DNA from: an uncultured Eubacteriales bacterium
Lineage (GTDB): Bacteria; Bacillota; Clostridia; Oscillospirales; Oscillospiraceae
Assembly (NCBI GenBank): GCA_900543085.1
Contig: UQQF01000003.1
Span: forward strand, 26,298 to 90,297
Direction: 5' to 3'
DNA: 64,000 nt
Shown: in pieces, positions 9,100 through 18,409 of the stretch
How positions within the stretch are numbered: position 1 is the first letter of the stretch
Layout of the letters: every line of letters starts with the position of its first letter
The notes under the pieces: generated by a model
Seen by the model: only the letters and a program-made list of their open reading frames with translations
Databases searched by the model: none
Told to the model about the DNA's origin: nothing
Program-made: the position numbers and the translations under genes

Positions 9100-9132
9100 C
9101 CGCGGGAGCCAAAACGTCTCCCGCGGGTTTTT
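9100..9132 (+). terminator. Intrinsic terminator of the sensor/HAD operon
   Basis: Arms ccgcgggag / ctcccgcgg with a 9-nt loop followed by g and five T. Confidence 0.85.
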
Positions 9133-9235
9133 ACTCTGACGTGGTTATACGGCAGGCGGCGCTGTGCGGCGAGGGCATCGCGGTAATAGTATTTGTCCTA
9201 TATGTTAATAAAATCGTAGATTTCTTGCATATATC

Positions 9236-9245
9236 GTGGTATACT
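9236..9245 (+). promoter_or_regulatory. -10 box with overlapping GTGGTAT operator-like word
   Basis: TATACT at 9240-9245, 53 bp before the gntR start, overlaps GTGGTAT at 9236-9242. The same seven bases occur at 19810-19816 and in the palindrome at 19829-19854 upstream of the sugar operon, which suggests that the regulator represses its own promoter. Confidence 0.5.
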
Positions 9246-9297
9246 TTCCTACAGACGTTTACACTCCCGCGCTCCGAAAGGTATCAAGGTGAAATCT

Positions 9298-10020
9298 ATG
9301 GAATCTCAAAATGCTCTGTATATGAATGTCTGCCGGGAAATTATGCAGGCCATTCAAAACGGCGAATACGGCGAGAACGCCCCGCTGCCAAGTGAGCGCG
9401 CGCTGTGCGAGAAATACCACGTAAGCCGTTCCACCATACGTCAGGCACTGGACGTCCTCAAGAAGTCCGACCTTGTCTACTCCGTGCAGGGCAACGGAAC
9501 TTTTATAAAGCCGCAGGTATTCACCCAGCCGCTCACCGGCTTCTACTCATTTACGGATACGCTAAAACGCAGCAACATTCTCATAAAGAACGACATACTA
9601 TTTCACGAACTTATCCCCGCCGAGGAAAGTCTGGAGAAGAAAACCGGCTTTCCCGCGGGCTCGCTCTTTCACGAGCTTGTAAGGCTGCGCTCGGCGCGCG
9701 ACTATCCTTTAATGCTGGAGACAACTTACCTTCCGCAGAACCGTTTCCTGCGGCTCGATCTCGAGGTGCTCTCTAAGGGTTCGTTGTACGAATACCTCAA
9801 GCTCACGTACAACTTCCACGTCGACCAGGCCACGGAGACATTTCGTCCCGTAATACCCACTGCCGATGAAAGCGCCCTGCTGCAAGTCAGCCCCGGTACG
9901 CCCTGCATATTGCTAGAACGTTTCAGCTATGAGCATGGCATACTCATTGAGTACACCAAATCCATAGTCCGGGGAGACAAATACATTTTCAGAGTAGAAT
10001 GGCGAAACCAGCCCGAATAG
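9298..10020 (+). CDS. GntR-family regulator with UTRA effector domain (HutC/NagR-like)
   Basis: DNA-binding regulator of 240 residues. The N-terminal winged helix has GENAPLPSERALCEKYHVSR, then STIRQALDVLKKSDLVYSVQ and GNGTFI. The C-terminal UTRA domain (about residues 90-235) binds a sugar-phosphate-type effector in NagR/DasR. ATG at 9298 is preferred; a GTG at 9289 in frame is possible because neither has a strong Shine-Dalgarno sequence. It converges on the nine-gene sugar operon, and shared GTGGTAT motifs link it to both promoters. Its base composition is less GC-rich than regions 1 and 3, as is the operon it faces. Confidence 0.9.
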   Translation: MESQNALYMNVCREIMQAIQNGEYGENAPLPSERALCEKYHVSRSTIRQALDVLKKSDLVYSVQGNGTFIKPQVFTQPLTGFYSFTDTLKRSNILIKNDILFHELIPAEESLEKKTGFPAGSLFHELVRLRSARDYPLMLETTYLPQNRFLRLDLEVLSKGSLYEYLKLTYNFHVDQATETFRPVIPTADESALLQVSPGTPCILLERFSYEHGILIEYTKSIVRGDKYIFRVEWRNQPE

Positions 10021-10057
10021 GATCAGTCCCGCCGCGAAAGCGGCGGGACTGATCCTA
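10018..10057. terminator. Bidirectional terminator palindrome spanning both stop codons
   Basis: A perfect inverted repeat of 18-bp arms around gaaa. Its first three bases are the TAG stop of gntR and its last three are the complement of the TAG stop of the kinase gene on the other strand. It is followed on the plus strand by tttctc. Confidence 0.75.
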
Positions 10058-11017
10058 TTTCTCAATGCTTTCAGACAGCAATCTGTCTATAAGCTCTCTC
10101 AGCGCTCCGGGCTGGATGCGTTCTACGGCTGTAAGCGCCGCTCCTATGTCCGGCGGCAGCAGCGCTCTGTGCAGGGCTATTCCCGCGCCCAAAGCGGCTT
10201 CAAACGGCCGGAGCATCAGCTCTCCCACGCCGAATACGCCTCCGGAATACGACACGTTCACCGTCCCGGTAAACTTAAGAGCGCGTATAACTGCCAGGAC
10301 GCTGCTTGCAAGCTCCGCTCCGGCCAGCTTGTACAATTGCGCGGCCGAATCGTCACCATGCATCGCGGCCTCGGCCAGAATTCTCTGCAGCGCGGCAACA
10401 TTGTGCCTGCTGACAAAGACTCTGTCTCTGGCAGCAGAGCAAATCTCCTCGTCGCGTAAAATGCCGAAGTGCTCTCTCACCAGGGCATACAGCGCCGATT
10501 TCGGTACGCGGCCATCGCTTTGCTTGGCAAAAAGCCCGAGCGCCATGCGCCCCAGCCAATACCCGGAGCCTTCGTCGGAGAACAGCTCCGACCAGCCCCC
10601 AGCCCGCGCGCAAGCCCCCGTTGCATCGCGGCCAAAGGCTATGGCTCCCGTCCCGGCAACCACATTTACCCCCGGGCTCATTGCCAGCGACCCTGCCCAC
10701 GCCGTCTGAGCGTCGTTGACGATCACGGTTTGATCGTTCGGGTACACGGCGCAAAATCTGTCCGCTGCGGCATCATCCTCCGAGCCGCCTTCCCCATACG
10801 CCGGCATACCTATACCAATGCCCAGCACGTGCTCGCCTTCTGAAGCTTGCGTCAGTCTTGCGATCCCGTCTTCAAGCCTGCGGCAGCACGTCTCGACGCC
10901 GTCCTGGTGATAGTCCAGGCTGCCGGTCGTATATGAAGCAATCTTTGCGCCGCGCTCATTCACGGCGACGAAGCTCGTCTTGCTTCCGCCGCCGTCTACG
11001 CCGATCCAGATGCCCAT
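10055..11017 (-). CDS. BadF/BadG/BcrA/BcrD-type sugar kinase (N-acetylglucosamine kinase-like)
   Basis: 320-residue ASKHA-fold ATPase with the phosphate-1 loop GVDGGGSKTSFVAVN at the N-terminus and GTGAIAFGRD as adenosine/phosphate-2 region. Members of this family phosphorylate N-acetylglucosamine or related amino sugars. It is the last gene of the operon, starts 1 bp after the SIS gene stop and has a weak ribosome site, so it is probably translated by coupling. It likely phosphorylates the monosaccharide released by the upstream DUF4091 protein. Sugar specificity cannot be seen. Confidence 0.82.
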   Translation of the reverse strand: MGIWIGVDGGGSKTSFVAVNERGAKIASYTTGSLDYHQDGVETCCRRLEDGIARLTQASEGEHVLGIGIGMPAYGEGGSEDDAAADRFCAVYPNDQTVIVNDAQTAWAGSLAMSPGVNVVAGTGAIAFGRDATGACARAGGWSELFSDEGSGYWLGRMALGLFAKQSDGRVPKSALYALVREHFGILRDEEICSAARDRVFVSRHNVAALQRILAEAAMHGDDSAAQLYKLAGAELASSVLAVIRALKFTGTVNVSYSGGVFGVGELMLRPFEAALGAGIALHRALLPPDIGAALTAVERIQPGALRELIDRLLSESIEK

Positions 11018-11018
11018 A

Positions 11019-12068
11019 TCAGAGCTTTATCCAGGCCTCAAGCCCTTCCGGCTTGTCCGGGTCTTTGTTGAGCTTCAGCGCCCTGTAGTAGCTGAAAAGC
11101 TGAGCCACCGGAAGCATTATGGCGTTTACCACTCCCTGATTCAGGCTGCATCCAAATGTGAGGTTCGCGTACACGCCGTCTATCCGGGGCACCTCGGCGT
11201 CGCTCACAACTATAACGTGCGCGCCGCGCTTTACCAAATCGCACACCAGATCTCTCTGATAGCTGAACTGCTCCTGATCCAAACGCGCAATGACAAGCGT
11301 GGAATCGTCAACGAGGACTATGGGCCCGTGGCGGATATCGAGAAGGTGCTTGTATACAGCGGGGGTGAGGGAAATCTCATTGAAGGCAAGTGCGGCCTCG
11401 CCCGTTATCCCGAAGCCCTCTCCGTCGCTGAGCAACACGGCGTTTTTCCAGTTCAGTGAACTCACGCTCTCAGCGACGCCCTCTACTTTTTCCAGGAATT
11501 GATTGCCCTGCTCCGCAAGCTTTCTGTACCCCTCAATGATTTCCCCGCAACCGGAGGCTATGCCTATAAATATCAGCGCCGCTGCGTACAGGTTGGTGAC
11601 AGAGCGTGTCTGACAGACGCTCTCATCGAACGCCCATGGTATCTCCAGTGCGAAGTCCGCCATGTTTGCCACTCCTGACCTCTCTGCGCATGTGATTGCC
11701 AGCACTACTGTGTTTTTAAACTCTGAGCGTAAGCACAACGCCGCATTTACAAGCTCGCTGGTCTCTCCGGATCTGGTGAGGAAAATGGCCAGAGTACGCC
11801 CCGCAAACAGCGGAGCATACTGCTCCGGGTGCAGCATCAGGTCTCCGCCGGTCAGTGCGGCAGACGGCAGACCCAACCGCAGGTTGGCGCTCATTGCCAC
11901 AGCCTCGCTTATGTGATAGCTAGAGCCGCTGCCTATTACGACCACCTGTTTGAAGCATCCATTATTATATAGTTTAGCGCAGCTGTCCCGGCGCTCGCAC
12001 ATGTATTCTACTGTATGTGCAAGTGCCTCGTATTGGTTGTGTATTTCTGTATAAGTCTTGCTTGACAT
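11019..12068 (-). CDS. SIS-domain sugar isomerase/deaminase (AgaS/FrlB/GlmS-C-like)
   Basis: 349 residues with two SIS domains: VVVIGSGSSYHISEAVA and FLTRSGETSE in the first, a second in the C-terminal half ending NKDPDKPEGLEAWIKL. Relatives deaminate or isomerise aminosugar phosphates (AgaS, NagB-II) or split fructoselysine phosphate (FrlB). ATG at 12068 was chosen because ggagg lies 5 nt upstream. Beside a BadF kinase and a GatZ-like protein the natural reading is conversion of a hexosamine-6-phosphate to a ketohexose phosphate. No glutaminase domain is present, so it is not GlmS. Confidence 0.82.
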   Translation of the reverse strand: MSSKTYTEIHNQYEALAHTVEYMCERRDSCAKLYNNGCFKQVVVIGSGSSYHISEAVAMSANLRLGLPSAALTGGDLMLHPEQYAPLFAGRTLAIFLTRSGETSELVNAALCLRSEFKNTVVLAITCAERSGVANMADFALEIPWAFDESVCQTRSVTNLYAAALIFIGIASGCGEIIEGYRKLAEQGNQFLEKVEGVAESVSSLNWKNAVLLSDGEGFGITGEAALAFNEISLTPAVYKHLLDIRHGPIVLVDDSTLVIARLDQEQFSYQRDLVCDLVKRGAHVIVVSDAEVPRIDGVYANLTFGCSLNQGVVNAIMLPVAQLFSYYRALKLNKDPDKPEGLEAWIKL

Positions 12069-12084
12069 AGCGTCCTCCATAGTA

Positions 12085-12945
12085 TTAAACCGCCGTCCTG
12101 GGAAGTGCACGCTCTACACGCTCCCGACTCAATCCAACAAACCTAAGCAGGTTTTCCCCGAAAATGTGGCTGATCCACTCGTCGCGGTTTTCCATTTTGA
12201 AGGCGTCAATCAGCCGGATATCGAATTTCATCCAGTCCGCAGTCCACTCCCAGTTGTAATCCTCCGCGCTGCAATCCGAGCCGAAAAGCACATTGTGCAT
12301 GACATCGTATCCGCCACACAGCAGCTTATGCATGGCGTCACTGCGCCATAGCTTTGGTGTTCCGGGAGTTATATCCACAAACATCTCGCTTGTTATATCC
12401 CCTCGGATGGCACAGGCGTTTGCAAATTTGCCATAGACGGCTATGCACTCGTCGCACCACGGCCACGATATATGCGCCAAGGAGAAGCGAAGTTTGGGAA
12501 TCTCCAAAAGACATTCAAATTCACCAGGGCGGTTATAGCGGGAAGAATCGCATCCATCCCATAGAATTCCGCTGTGGAATATCACCGGCTTGTCCAGACT
12601 TGCCGCCCTCTTGCACACGTCCAGAACGCGATTGTCGCTTGGATAAAACCCGGAGCAGATTATTTTAAAACCCATTATGCCCTTGCTCACGGCGGCATCC
12701 ACCTGCTTCAAAGCGTCGCTGTCCGTCGGATCTATCCAATAGAAAGGGAACAGCCGTTTTTTGCCCTTGCACAGCTCGAGTGCTGCGTCCATGCGCTTAT
12801 CCGCCGGAACCTCCCGGTACTTTACGGGGTCAGGGGACATCAGCACTCCGCCATCCACACCTGCAAGCTGCATTTTTGACAGCAAATTGGACTGAGCGTC
12901 TTTGACATTCGCCTGCTCCATATGTATATGCGCATCCAAAACCAT
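12085..12945 (-). CDS. Amidohydrolase (amidohydrolase-2 type metal-dependent hydrolase)
   Basis: 286-residue TIM-barrel hydrolase. It starts MVLDAHIHME, where the HxH pair ligates a metal, and has the HSGILWDG and SLAHISWPWCDECIAV regions with further conserved His residues and the catalytic-type SDCSAEDY near residue 240. ATG at 12945 has ggagga upstream. Family members act on lactones, decarboxylate or cleave C-N bonds; the substrate here is unknown. Its place in the middle of the sugar operon suggests that a lactone or amide intermediate is handled. Confidence 0.72.
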   Translation of the reverse strand: MVLDAHIHMEQANVKDAQSNLLSKMQLAGVDGGVLMSPDPVKYREVPADKRMDAALELCKGKKRLFPFYWIDPTDSDALKQVDAAVSKGIMGFKIICSGFYPSDNRVLDVCKRAASLDKPVIFHSGILWDGCDSSRYNRPGEFECLLEIPKLRFSLAHISWPWCDECIAVYGKFANACAIRGDITSEMFVDITPGTPKLWRSDAMHKLLCGGYDVMHNVLFGSDCSAEDYNWEWTADWMKFDIRLIDAFKMENRDEWISHIFGENLLRFVGLSRERVERALPRTAV

Positions 12946-12961
12946 GGTTTTTCCTCCGTAG

Positions 12962-13564
12962 TTACTCAAGAATAATGCTACCGAAGTCCCGGGGCGTGTG
13001 AAAATCTTCGTTGCCCTCAGACAGCGGGTTCCAGGCCAGATAGTGCTTTGCAGCTGACAAATCAGCGCATTTATAACAGTTACCAGCCATCATAATCCCA
13101 GATTTCAGCTCAAATCCCGGGAAAAACAGACAGATAAGCTCAATTGGTATTTTGTAACGCGCTTCCCATCCGTCGCTCGCCGAAGCGGTGTTCACCGTCA
13201 GGCACATCGCGCTCTCCTGCGGGAAGAGGCGCACAAGGCTGTACCGGTCTCTTCCGAAGCCCAGGAATACGTTTCCCAGCGGATTCACTTCGATATTGAA
13301 GTATCGTCCGTCCTCCGGAATCGGAGAAAAGAAGAACTCCATACAGCTGTCTTCGCACACTGCGCCGAGCCTGTCAGACACATTTGCACGTATACAGCGC
13401 TCCCGGGCGCGCTGATACACGTACAGAGCCCGCTCGTTATACACCATTTTCTGCATCATTTCTACCGGCGGGTCAGTCTGTAGCATCTGCACGTCCACAT
13501 TCAGATCGCCGGCAGCGCTGAAATCCCACTCACTCGGCGCATAACGCACGATATATTCTCTCAT
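12962..13564 (-). CDS. CBM9-like carbohydrate-binding protein, cytoplasmic
   Basis: 200 residues without signal peptide. The pattern SCMEFFFSPIPEDGRYFNIE, then LGNVF and a C-terminal MAGNCYKCADLSAAKHYLAW region matches the carbohydrate-binding module family 9/DOMON-like fold, usually found as a domain of secreted glycosidases. Here it is a stand-alone gene overlapping the DUF4091 gene by 4 bp, so the two proteins probably work as a pair inside the cell. Enzymatic activity is not evident. Confidence 0.65.
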   Translation of the reverse strand: MREYIVRYAPSEWDFSAAGDLNVDVQMLQTDPPVEMMQKMVYNERALYVYQRARERCIRANVSDRLGAVCEDSCMEFFFSPIPEDGRYFNIEVNPLGNVFLGFGRDRYSLVRLFPQESAMCLTVNTASASDGWEARYKIPIELICLFFPGFELKSGIMMAGNCYKCADLSAAKHYLAWNPLSEGNEDFHTPRDFGSIILE

Positions 13565-15288
13565 TTTACGTCTCCAAGGTGTTTATTTATGGCATCCGCA
13601 ACTTTTTCGCGCAGCTTCAGCAGATAGTCCGCTCCATGCGGATACACATCCATATCCATTGGTCTAACGGAACTTTCACTGTATATAAGCTCCTCAACCT
13701 CGTCCCGTCCAGCCAGAGACTCCAGCAACTCCAAAGCGCGCAAGTCCATGAGGGCTTCATACTGCACCTCCGCGCGCACGGAGCCAAGCGGGAAGCCATC
13801 CTCACCGGGATAAACAAGATATGCGTCGCCGGACGGGAAGCCGTAGTCGGAGTGCGTCACCCTGAACGGGTCTATGAGCTTGTACGAGTAGGCGCTGTAC
13901 CAGAAGTTATATCCCCAGTGCAGGAAGCCTCGATACCCCTGAAGGTACAGCAGCACCCCCATGATTCTGTTACGTGCGCTTTCCATGGCAAAAAAACGGT
14001 TTGGACTCCCCCTGCCCTGCTGGCAGCAGTAAAACACGCATATATCTTTAACTCCGGCGTCCAGCAGAGGTTGGGCAAGATCGGTGGACACCTCCGGCCA
14101 ATATATGTCGTCATGTTCAGCCATATCCATGGCGCTGTACGAATCTATTATAGGACTGCCCTTTACAAGATCCTGAACCTGGCGCTTAGCAGCCATGAAG
14201 GCCTCCAATTGGTTTGCTCCCGGCTCGTCGGAAATATGGTATATGACGTGGCTGTCATCATATCCCCCGGCACGGAACTCACGGCGCAGCGCAGGCAGAA
14301 GCGTGCTCAGGAACGCCCTGTAGTCCTCGCTCCCCGCAGGGACATCCCAGCCGAATATCCGTCTATCCTCGCCGCCCACATTCGCCACCACCTGTGGCGT
14401 GGCATGCGCGCCCCACTGCGTGAAAAACTGAGGCACCTCGATATACTCCACGCCGAAACGGCGACACAGCTCCAGCCACCTGCGCAGCTTTTCAAACCCA
14501 AACGTGTACCGGCCATCGTCCAGGTACACGTCAACCAGCTGCACCGTCGGACGGTAATGACCAGGCGCCGTATCCGTGGGCGGAGTGAATACCGGAGTCA
14601 GCAGAGCGTTGACACCCTGACGCGCCACCGCGTCCCGCATATAGTTTTCAACGAGCCGCCAGTGTTCTTCTCCAAACGGGCTGACTTTATACCACGACGC
14701 CAGGCAGTCCGCATGGAACCATTCAGTGTGAATGAGCTTTGACGGCGGAAGCTTAACGCATCCGACAGACAGCGTAAAACGGAAGTTATACTCCCTCGCC
14801 TCGCCCTCGCCGGGGTATTCCACTCCTCCCCTGTTATTAAAGCGCTTTGCCGGAGCGCGCACGCTTATGCGCACAGCATAGTCGCCGGCAGGCGTGCTGT
14901 TCGCCAGCTCAAAGCTTATCCACACGCTTCTGTACTGATGTGGTATTAGCCGCACATAGGAGCTGTCAAGGGGAGTAAGCAAATCGGGAAACAGCCCGGG
15001 TTCCTTGGTTATAAAATCATCGTCGAAGCCGTCATAGGCGGTAAAATCCGACGGTACAAGCTCCACTGCGTACAGCTTAGCCTCACAAGGCGCTCCGCTG
15101 ACTTGTATATGCGCGAACTCGCGCGGCATATCCAAATCCGACGCTGCGCCGCCGCGATACACAAGCTGTACCGCAGCCCGGCTGCCAGGCCACGCCGACA
15201 GTCTCGCCCCCTCCACCATTTGTTCGGGGCGTCTGGACGGCAGCACCTTCGACAGAGAATTTGTAAGAAAAAACTCGTGTTGACTCAT
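13561..15288 (-). CDS. DUF4091 glycoside-hydrolase-like protein, cytoplasmic
   Basis: 575 residues. The N-terminal beta-sandwich (about 1-180) is followed by a TIM-barrel-like part containing YHISDEP near residue 355, the conserved segment of DUF4091 proteins, which are related to glycoside hydrolases. No signal peptide or cell-wall motif is present, so it should act on an imported oligosaccharide. It overlaps the CBM9-like gene by 4 bp and follows the permease genes. It is a probable glycosidase of unknown linkage; a non-catalytic role cannot be excluded. Confidence 0.72.
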   Translation of the reverse strand: MSQHEFFLTNSLSKVLPSRRPEQMVEGARLSAWPGSRAAVQLVYRGGAASDLDMPREFAHIQVSGAPCEAKLYAVELVPSDFTAYDGFDDDFITKEPGLFPDLLTPLDSSYVRLIPHQYRSVWISFELANSTPAGDYAVRISVRAPAKRFNNRGGVEYPGEGEAREYNFRFTLSVGCVKLPPSKLIHTEWFHADCLASWYKVSPFGEEHWRLVENYMRDAVARQGVNALLTPVFTPPTDTAPGHYRPTVQLVDVYLDDGRYTFGFEKLRRWLELCRRFGVEYIEVPQFFTQWGAHATPQVVANVGGEDRRIFGWDVPAGSEDYRAFLSTLLPALRREFRAGGYDDSHVIYHISDEPGANQLEAFMAAKRQVQDLVKGSPIIDSYSAMDMAEHDDIYWPEVSTDLAQPLLDAGVKDICVFYCCQQGRGSPNRFFAMESARNRIMGVLLYLQGYRGFLHWGYNFWYSAYSYKLIDPFRVTHSDYGFPSGDAYLVYPGEDGFPLGSVRAEVQYEALMDLRALELLESLAGRDEVEELIYSESSVRPMDMDVYPHGADYLLKLREKVADAINKHLGDVK

Positions 15289-15326
15289 TTGCTCTACCTC
15301 TGTTGTATTGACAAGTTGGGAGACGC

Positions 15327-16148
15327 TCAGCCGGTTGTTCCGGAAAGCGCGATTCCCTCTACGAACTGCTTTTGCAGGAAAATATAAAGTATGAATGGCG
15401 GCAGGAACGAAAGAGTAGATCCAGCCATCACCAATCCGTAATTGGTGGTGTAATTTCCTTTCAACGTGGCTATGGCAAGCGTCAGCGTCTGCATGTCCTC
15501 CTCAGGGGCAATTACAAGCGGCCAGAGGAAGTCATTCCAGCAGGTTATAAACGTAAATATCGTCAGCGATACAAGCACCGGTTTAATCAGCGGCAGGACA
15601 ATTGAAAAGAGCATCCTCAGCTCTCCGCACCCGTCCAGACGCGCAGCTTCCAAAAGCTCGTCAGGGACTTTCTCCATAAACTGCCTTATCAGGAACACGC
15701 CGAAAGCGTTGATAACTGGCAGCATCAAGGCCAGGTGAGTGTTCATAAGTCCAAGGTTCCTGATTATTAGGAACACTGGAATAAGCGTAACCTGACCGGG
15801 TATCATCAGCGTCGCCAGATAGACGGCAAAAACTTTGTCTCGTCCCGGAAAGCGTTTCTTTGCAAAGGCGTAGGCGGCCATGGAGCTTATTATGCAGTTG
15901 AGCGCACAGGCTCCGACGGACACTAGCGTGCTGTTCAGCAGATATCTGCCCATGTTGTAGCCGGTGAATATCCGCTCGTAATTGCGCAAAGAGAATTCGC
16001 TCACGTCAAAGTCCAGGTTCAAGACCGTCTTCTGCGTAAAGGAGACGAGCACCATGTATATAAACGGGATAAGCGCAAAAAGAGCCAATATAAGCAGCAG
16101 CGCACCCAGAGCTATACGCACGCCGCTGCGTGCAGCACCTATTCTCAT
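15327..16148 (-). CDS. Carbohydrate ABC transporter permease, MalG type
   Basis: 273 residues with six predicted membrane helices and the EAA loop EAARLDGCGELRMLFSIVLP, which docks to a shared MsmK/MalK-like ATPase. It shares one base with the upstream MalF-type permease stop (taATG). No ATPase gene is in the operon, as in many Firmicute sugar importers that share one ATPase elsewhere on the chromosome. Confidence 0.93.
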   Translation of the reverse strand: MRIGAARSGVRIALGALLLILALFALIPFIYMVLVSFTQKTVLNLDFDVSEFSLRNYERIFTGYNMGRYLLNSTLVSVGACALNCIISSMAAYAFAKKRFPGRDKVFAVYLATLMIPGQVTLIPVFLIIRNLGLMNTHLALMLPVINAFGVFLIRQFMEKVPDELLEAARLDGCGELRMLFSIVLPLIKPVLVSLTIFTFITCWNDFLWPLVIAPEEDMQTLTLAIATLKGNYTTNYGLVMAGSTLSFLPPFILYIFLQKQFVEGIALSGTTG

Positions 16149-17038
16149 TACTCCTCGCCACCTTTCATAAGACGCTTCTGCAGGAACGACAGCAGCAGTA
16201 TAAATACCAACAGCAAGACCGCTATGGCGCTGGCATATCCCATTCTGTACTCTTTGAAGGCCGCGCGATAAATAGTCAGCACCAGCGTTGTCGTGGCCGT
16301 TCCGGGTCCTCCGCCTGTCATAACCTGTACCAAGTCAAAGGTCTGGAAGGTCCATATCGTGCCCAGAGTCACAACAAGGTAGGTTATTCCCTTCAGGTTT
16401 GGCAGCGTGATGTGCCAGAAGCACTGCATCGGCCCTGCTCCGTCCACTTGTGCTGCTTCGTAGAGATTGCGCGGGATGTTCATGATTCCCGCATAGAATA
16501 TAACCATAAAATAGCCGACGTCTTTCCAGACATTCACGAAACTGACTACAAGCAGCGGCCTTAGCGAACCCGTGAGCCAATTGACCGCTTCAATTCCGAA
16601 GAAATCAAGCAGTTCATTTACCGGTCCACGCGACGACAGCAGCATCGACCACACAACGCCGACCAGCGCAGCCGAGGCTATAACCGGAACAAACAGCGCA
16701 CTCTTGACAAAGTTACCGAACCGATTGCGGAAAAACTCCGCTATAACCGCTGCCAGAGCGAGGGAAATCGCCGTTTGCAGCGGGACGGTTATAACCGTGT
16801 AAATCAGTGTGTTTTTCAGAGAATCACGCACATATGGATCTTTTAGCATGCGCAGATAGTTTTCAATTCCGTTCCACTCCGGCGAAGATAGCACATTGTA
16901 GTCTGTAAAGCTCAGCACAATACTGGCGGCTATAGGCAGCAGCGAGAAGACTATGAGAAGTATCAGGCTGGGTGATAAAAACAGTACGCCCCATCTGGCT
17001 TCTCTCTTTGCAACCGCGCTTTTTTTCATTTGCTGCAC
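16148..17038 (-). CDS. Carbohydrate ABC transporter permease, MalF type
   Basis: 296 residues with six predicted helices and EAA loop EAAQVDGAGPMQCFWHITLP near residue 200. Forms the channel with the MalG-type subunit that follows it. The Lys/Arg-rich start MQQMKKSAVAKREARWG precedes the first helix, as usual in this family. Confidence 0.93.
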   Translation of the reverse strand: MQQMKKSAVAKREARWGVLFLSPSLILLIVFSLLPIAASIVLSFTDYNVLSSPEWNGIENYLRMLKDPYVRDSLKNTLIYTVITVPLQTAISLALAAVIAEFFRNRFGNFVKSALFVPVIASAALVGVVWSMLLSSRGPVNELLDFFGIEAVNWLTGSLRPLLVVSFVNVWKDVGYFMVIFYAGIMNIPRNLYEAAQVDGAGPMQCFWHITLPNLKGITYLVVTLGTIWTFQTFDLVQVMTGGGPGTATTTLVLTIYRAAFKEYRMGYASAIAVLLLVFILLLSFLQKRLMKGGEE

Positions 17039-17067
17039 CTCCCCATATGTTGCGCATGTAGCCAGTA

Positions 17068-17099
17068 GGATGGGGCGGGCACGCAGCCCGCCCTCATCC
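17068..17099 (-). terminator. Hairpin between sugar-binding protein and permease genes
   Basis: ggatggggcgggc paired with gcccgccctcatcc (one G.U position) around a short loop. It lies just after the binding-protein stop in the minus-strand transcript. There is no strong U-run, so a 3' stabiliser/attenuator role is likely. Confidence 0.6.
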
Positions 17100-17110
17100 T
17101 CGTTAATATA

Positions 17111-18391
17111 TCAGCTGAGACCTTCGGCATAATCCACCGTATTTTGTATTGCCTCTTCTGGTGTAAGGTCACCCATCATCATGAGCTGAAGGTTGCTCTT
17201 GAGCGCCTGCATGACATTGGCTGCGTTTTCCGCCACCGGCAGGACACGCAGATTCTCGGACTCCATGCTCATATCCTTGAATGCCTCGTCCGCCAGGTAT
17301 GGCTCGTCGCGGTTGAGCGGTATTTCAGTGAACAGGTCTGTGTGCACGACCGTCATAACAGGTGTGCTGGTGATATAGCTGATAAGGCTGTAAGCCAGTT
17401 CCTTGTTCTCCGATTTGCTGTTGAGCACAAGGGAATCTGCTCCAATCCAAGTTTTCCACTCGCTGTTCTCGTCCACCTTGAGTCCCGGTACAAAGCTCCA
17501 GTTGACGCCGGCATCGGTGAAGGTGCTGGAGATGGCGTTGGACAGACAGCACATTGCAATTTTGCCTTCGGAGAAGAGATTTATTACGTCGTTTTCCTGG
17601 AACGTCATGCTCTCCTCGGGGATGACTTCGTACTTGAATCTGAGGTCGTAAAGGAACTGCGCCGCCTTTACGGCTCCGTCATTGTCCAACAGCGCGACTT
17701 CCGTGCCGTCCTCATTGAACAACTCTCCGCCGGCCTGCCACATATACGGGTAGTACAGATGATTTAAACCACCCACGCTCTGCGTAGCCCAGTCTCCAGC
17801 AAAGGGGATAACATCCTCGGCGCAGTTTTCTTTTACCTTTACCGCAGCTTCGGTAAATTCTTCCCAAGTTTCCGGCTCTTTCTCAACTCCGGCTTCCGCC
17901 AATAGATCCATGTTGTAGTACATCACGCGGGCTCCGCCGACGCTGAACGGTATCGTGTACTGCTTGCCCATGATAACGCCCTGATCAAGGTACAGGCTGT
18001 TGGCTCTCTGCTCGTCCGTCACATACTCGTCAAGAGGCTCGAGCATTCCGTTGCTTATATACTCGTACAGCATCTCGTTATACATATAGCCGACGTCGGG
18101 ACCTTCATTGCCTACGAAAGCCGTGAGGTACCGCTCTTCATAGCTGCCCCAGGGGATTATGCTGATGTTGAGCTTTACATTGTTCTCCTCCGCCCAGGGA
18201 GCCAGAGTCTCCTGCCAGAACCCCAGGTCAAGAGCCGTGTCATCGTCACTGGAGACGTACGGAGGCAGCCAGAGACTAAGTTCTGTCTGTCCGCCGGTAC
18301 TGTCAGGAGTGTTCGTCGTGCCGCATGCACCCAGCGACAGCATCAAACAAACGGTCATTATGATAGCCGCAATTCTTATTCTCCTCTTCAT
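17111..18391 (-). CDS. Extracellular sugar-binding lipoprotein
   Basis: 426 residues, family-1 (SBP_bac_1) binding protein. Signal peptide with lipobox LSLGACGTT, then the mature N-terminus LSLWLPPYVSSDDDT and the conserved EEFTEAAVKVKE and NEMLYEYI regions of oligosaccharide-binding proteins. aaaggagg lies before the ATG. It is second in the operon after the GatZ-like gene. The ligand is probably an oligosaccharide or glycoside later cut by the intracellular DUF4091 protein. Confidence 0.92.
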   Translation of the reverse strand: MKRRIRIAAIIMTVCLMLSLGACGTTNTPDSTGGQTELSLWLPPYVSSDDDTALDLGFWQETLAPWAEENNVKLNISIIPWGSYEERYLTAFVGNEGPDVGYMYNEMLYEYISNGMLEPLDEYVTDEQRANSLYLDQGVIMGKQYTIPFSVGGARVMYYNMDLLAEAGVEKEPETWEEFTEAAVKVKENCAEDVIPFAGDWATQSVGGLNHLYYPYMWQAGGELFNEDGTEVALLDNDGAVKAAQFLYDLRFKYEVIPEESMTFQENDVINLFSEGKIAMCCLSNAISSTFTDAGVNWSFVPGLKVDENSEWKTWIGADSLVLNSKSENKELAYSLISYITSTPVMTVVHTDLFTEIPLNRDEPYLADEAFKDMSMESENLRVLPVAENAANVMQALKSNLQLMMMGDLTPEEAIQNTVDYAEGLS

Positions 18392-18409
18392 TTTTTCCTC
18401 CTTTAATTT

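Noticed and set aside
13579..14742. Long plus-strand open frame opposite the DUF4091 gene
   Set aside because: No family pattern, no ribosome site, and amino-acid composition of an antisense shadow in GC-rich DNA.
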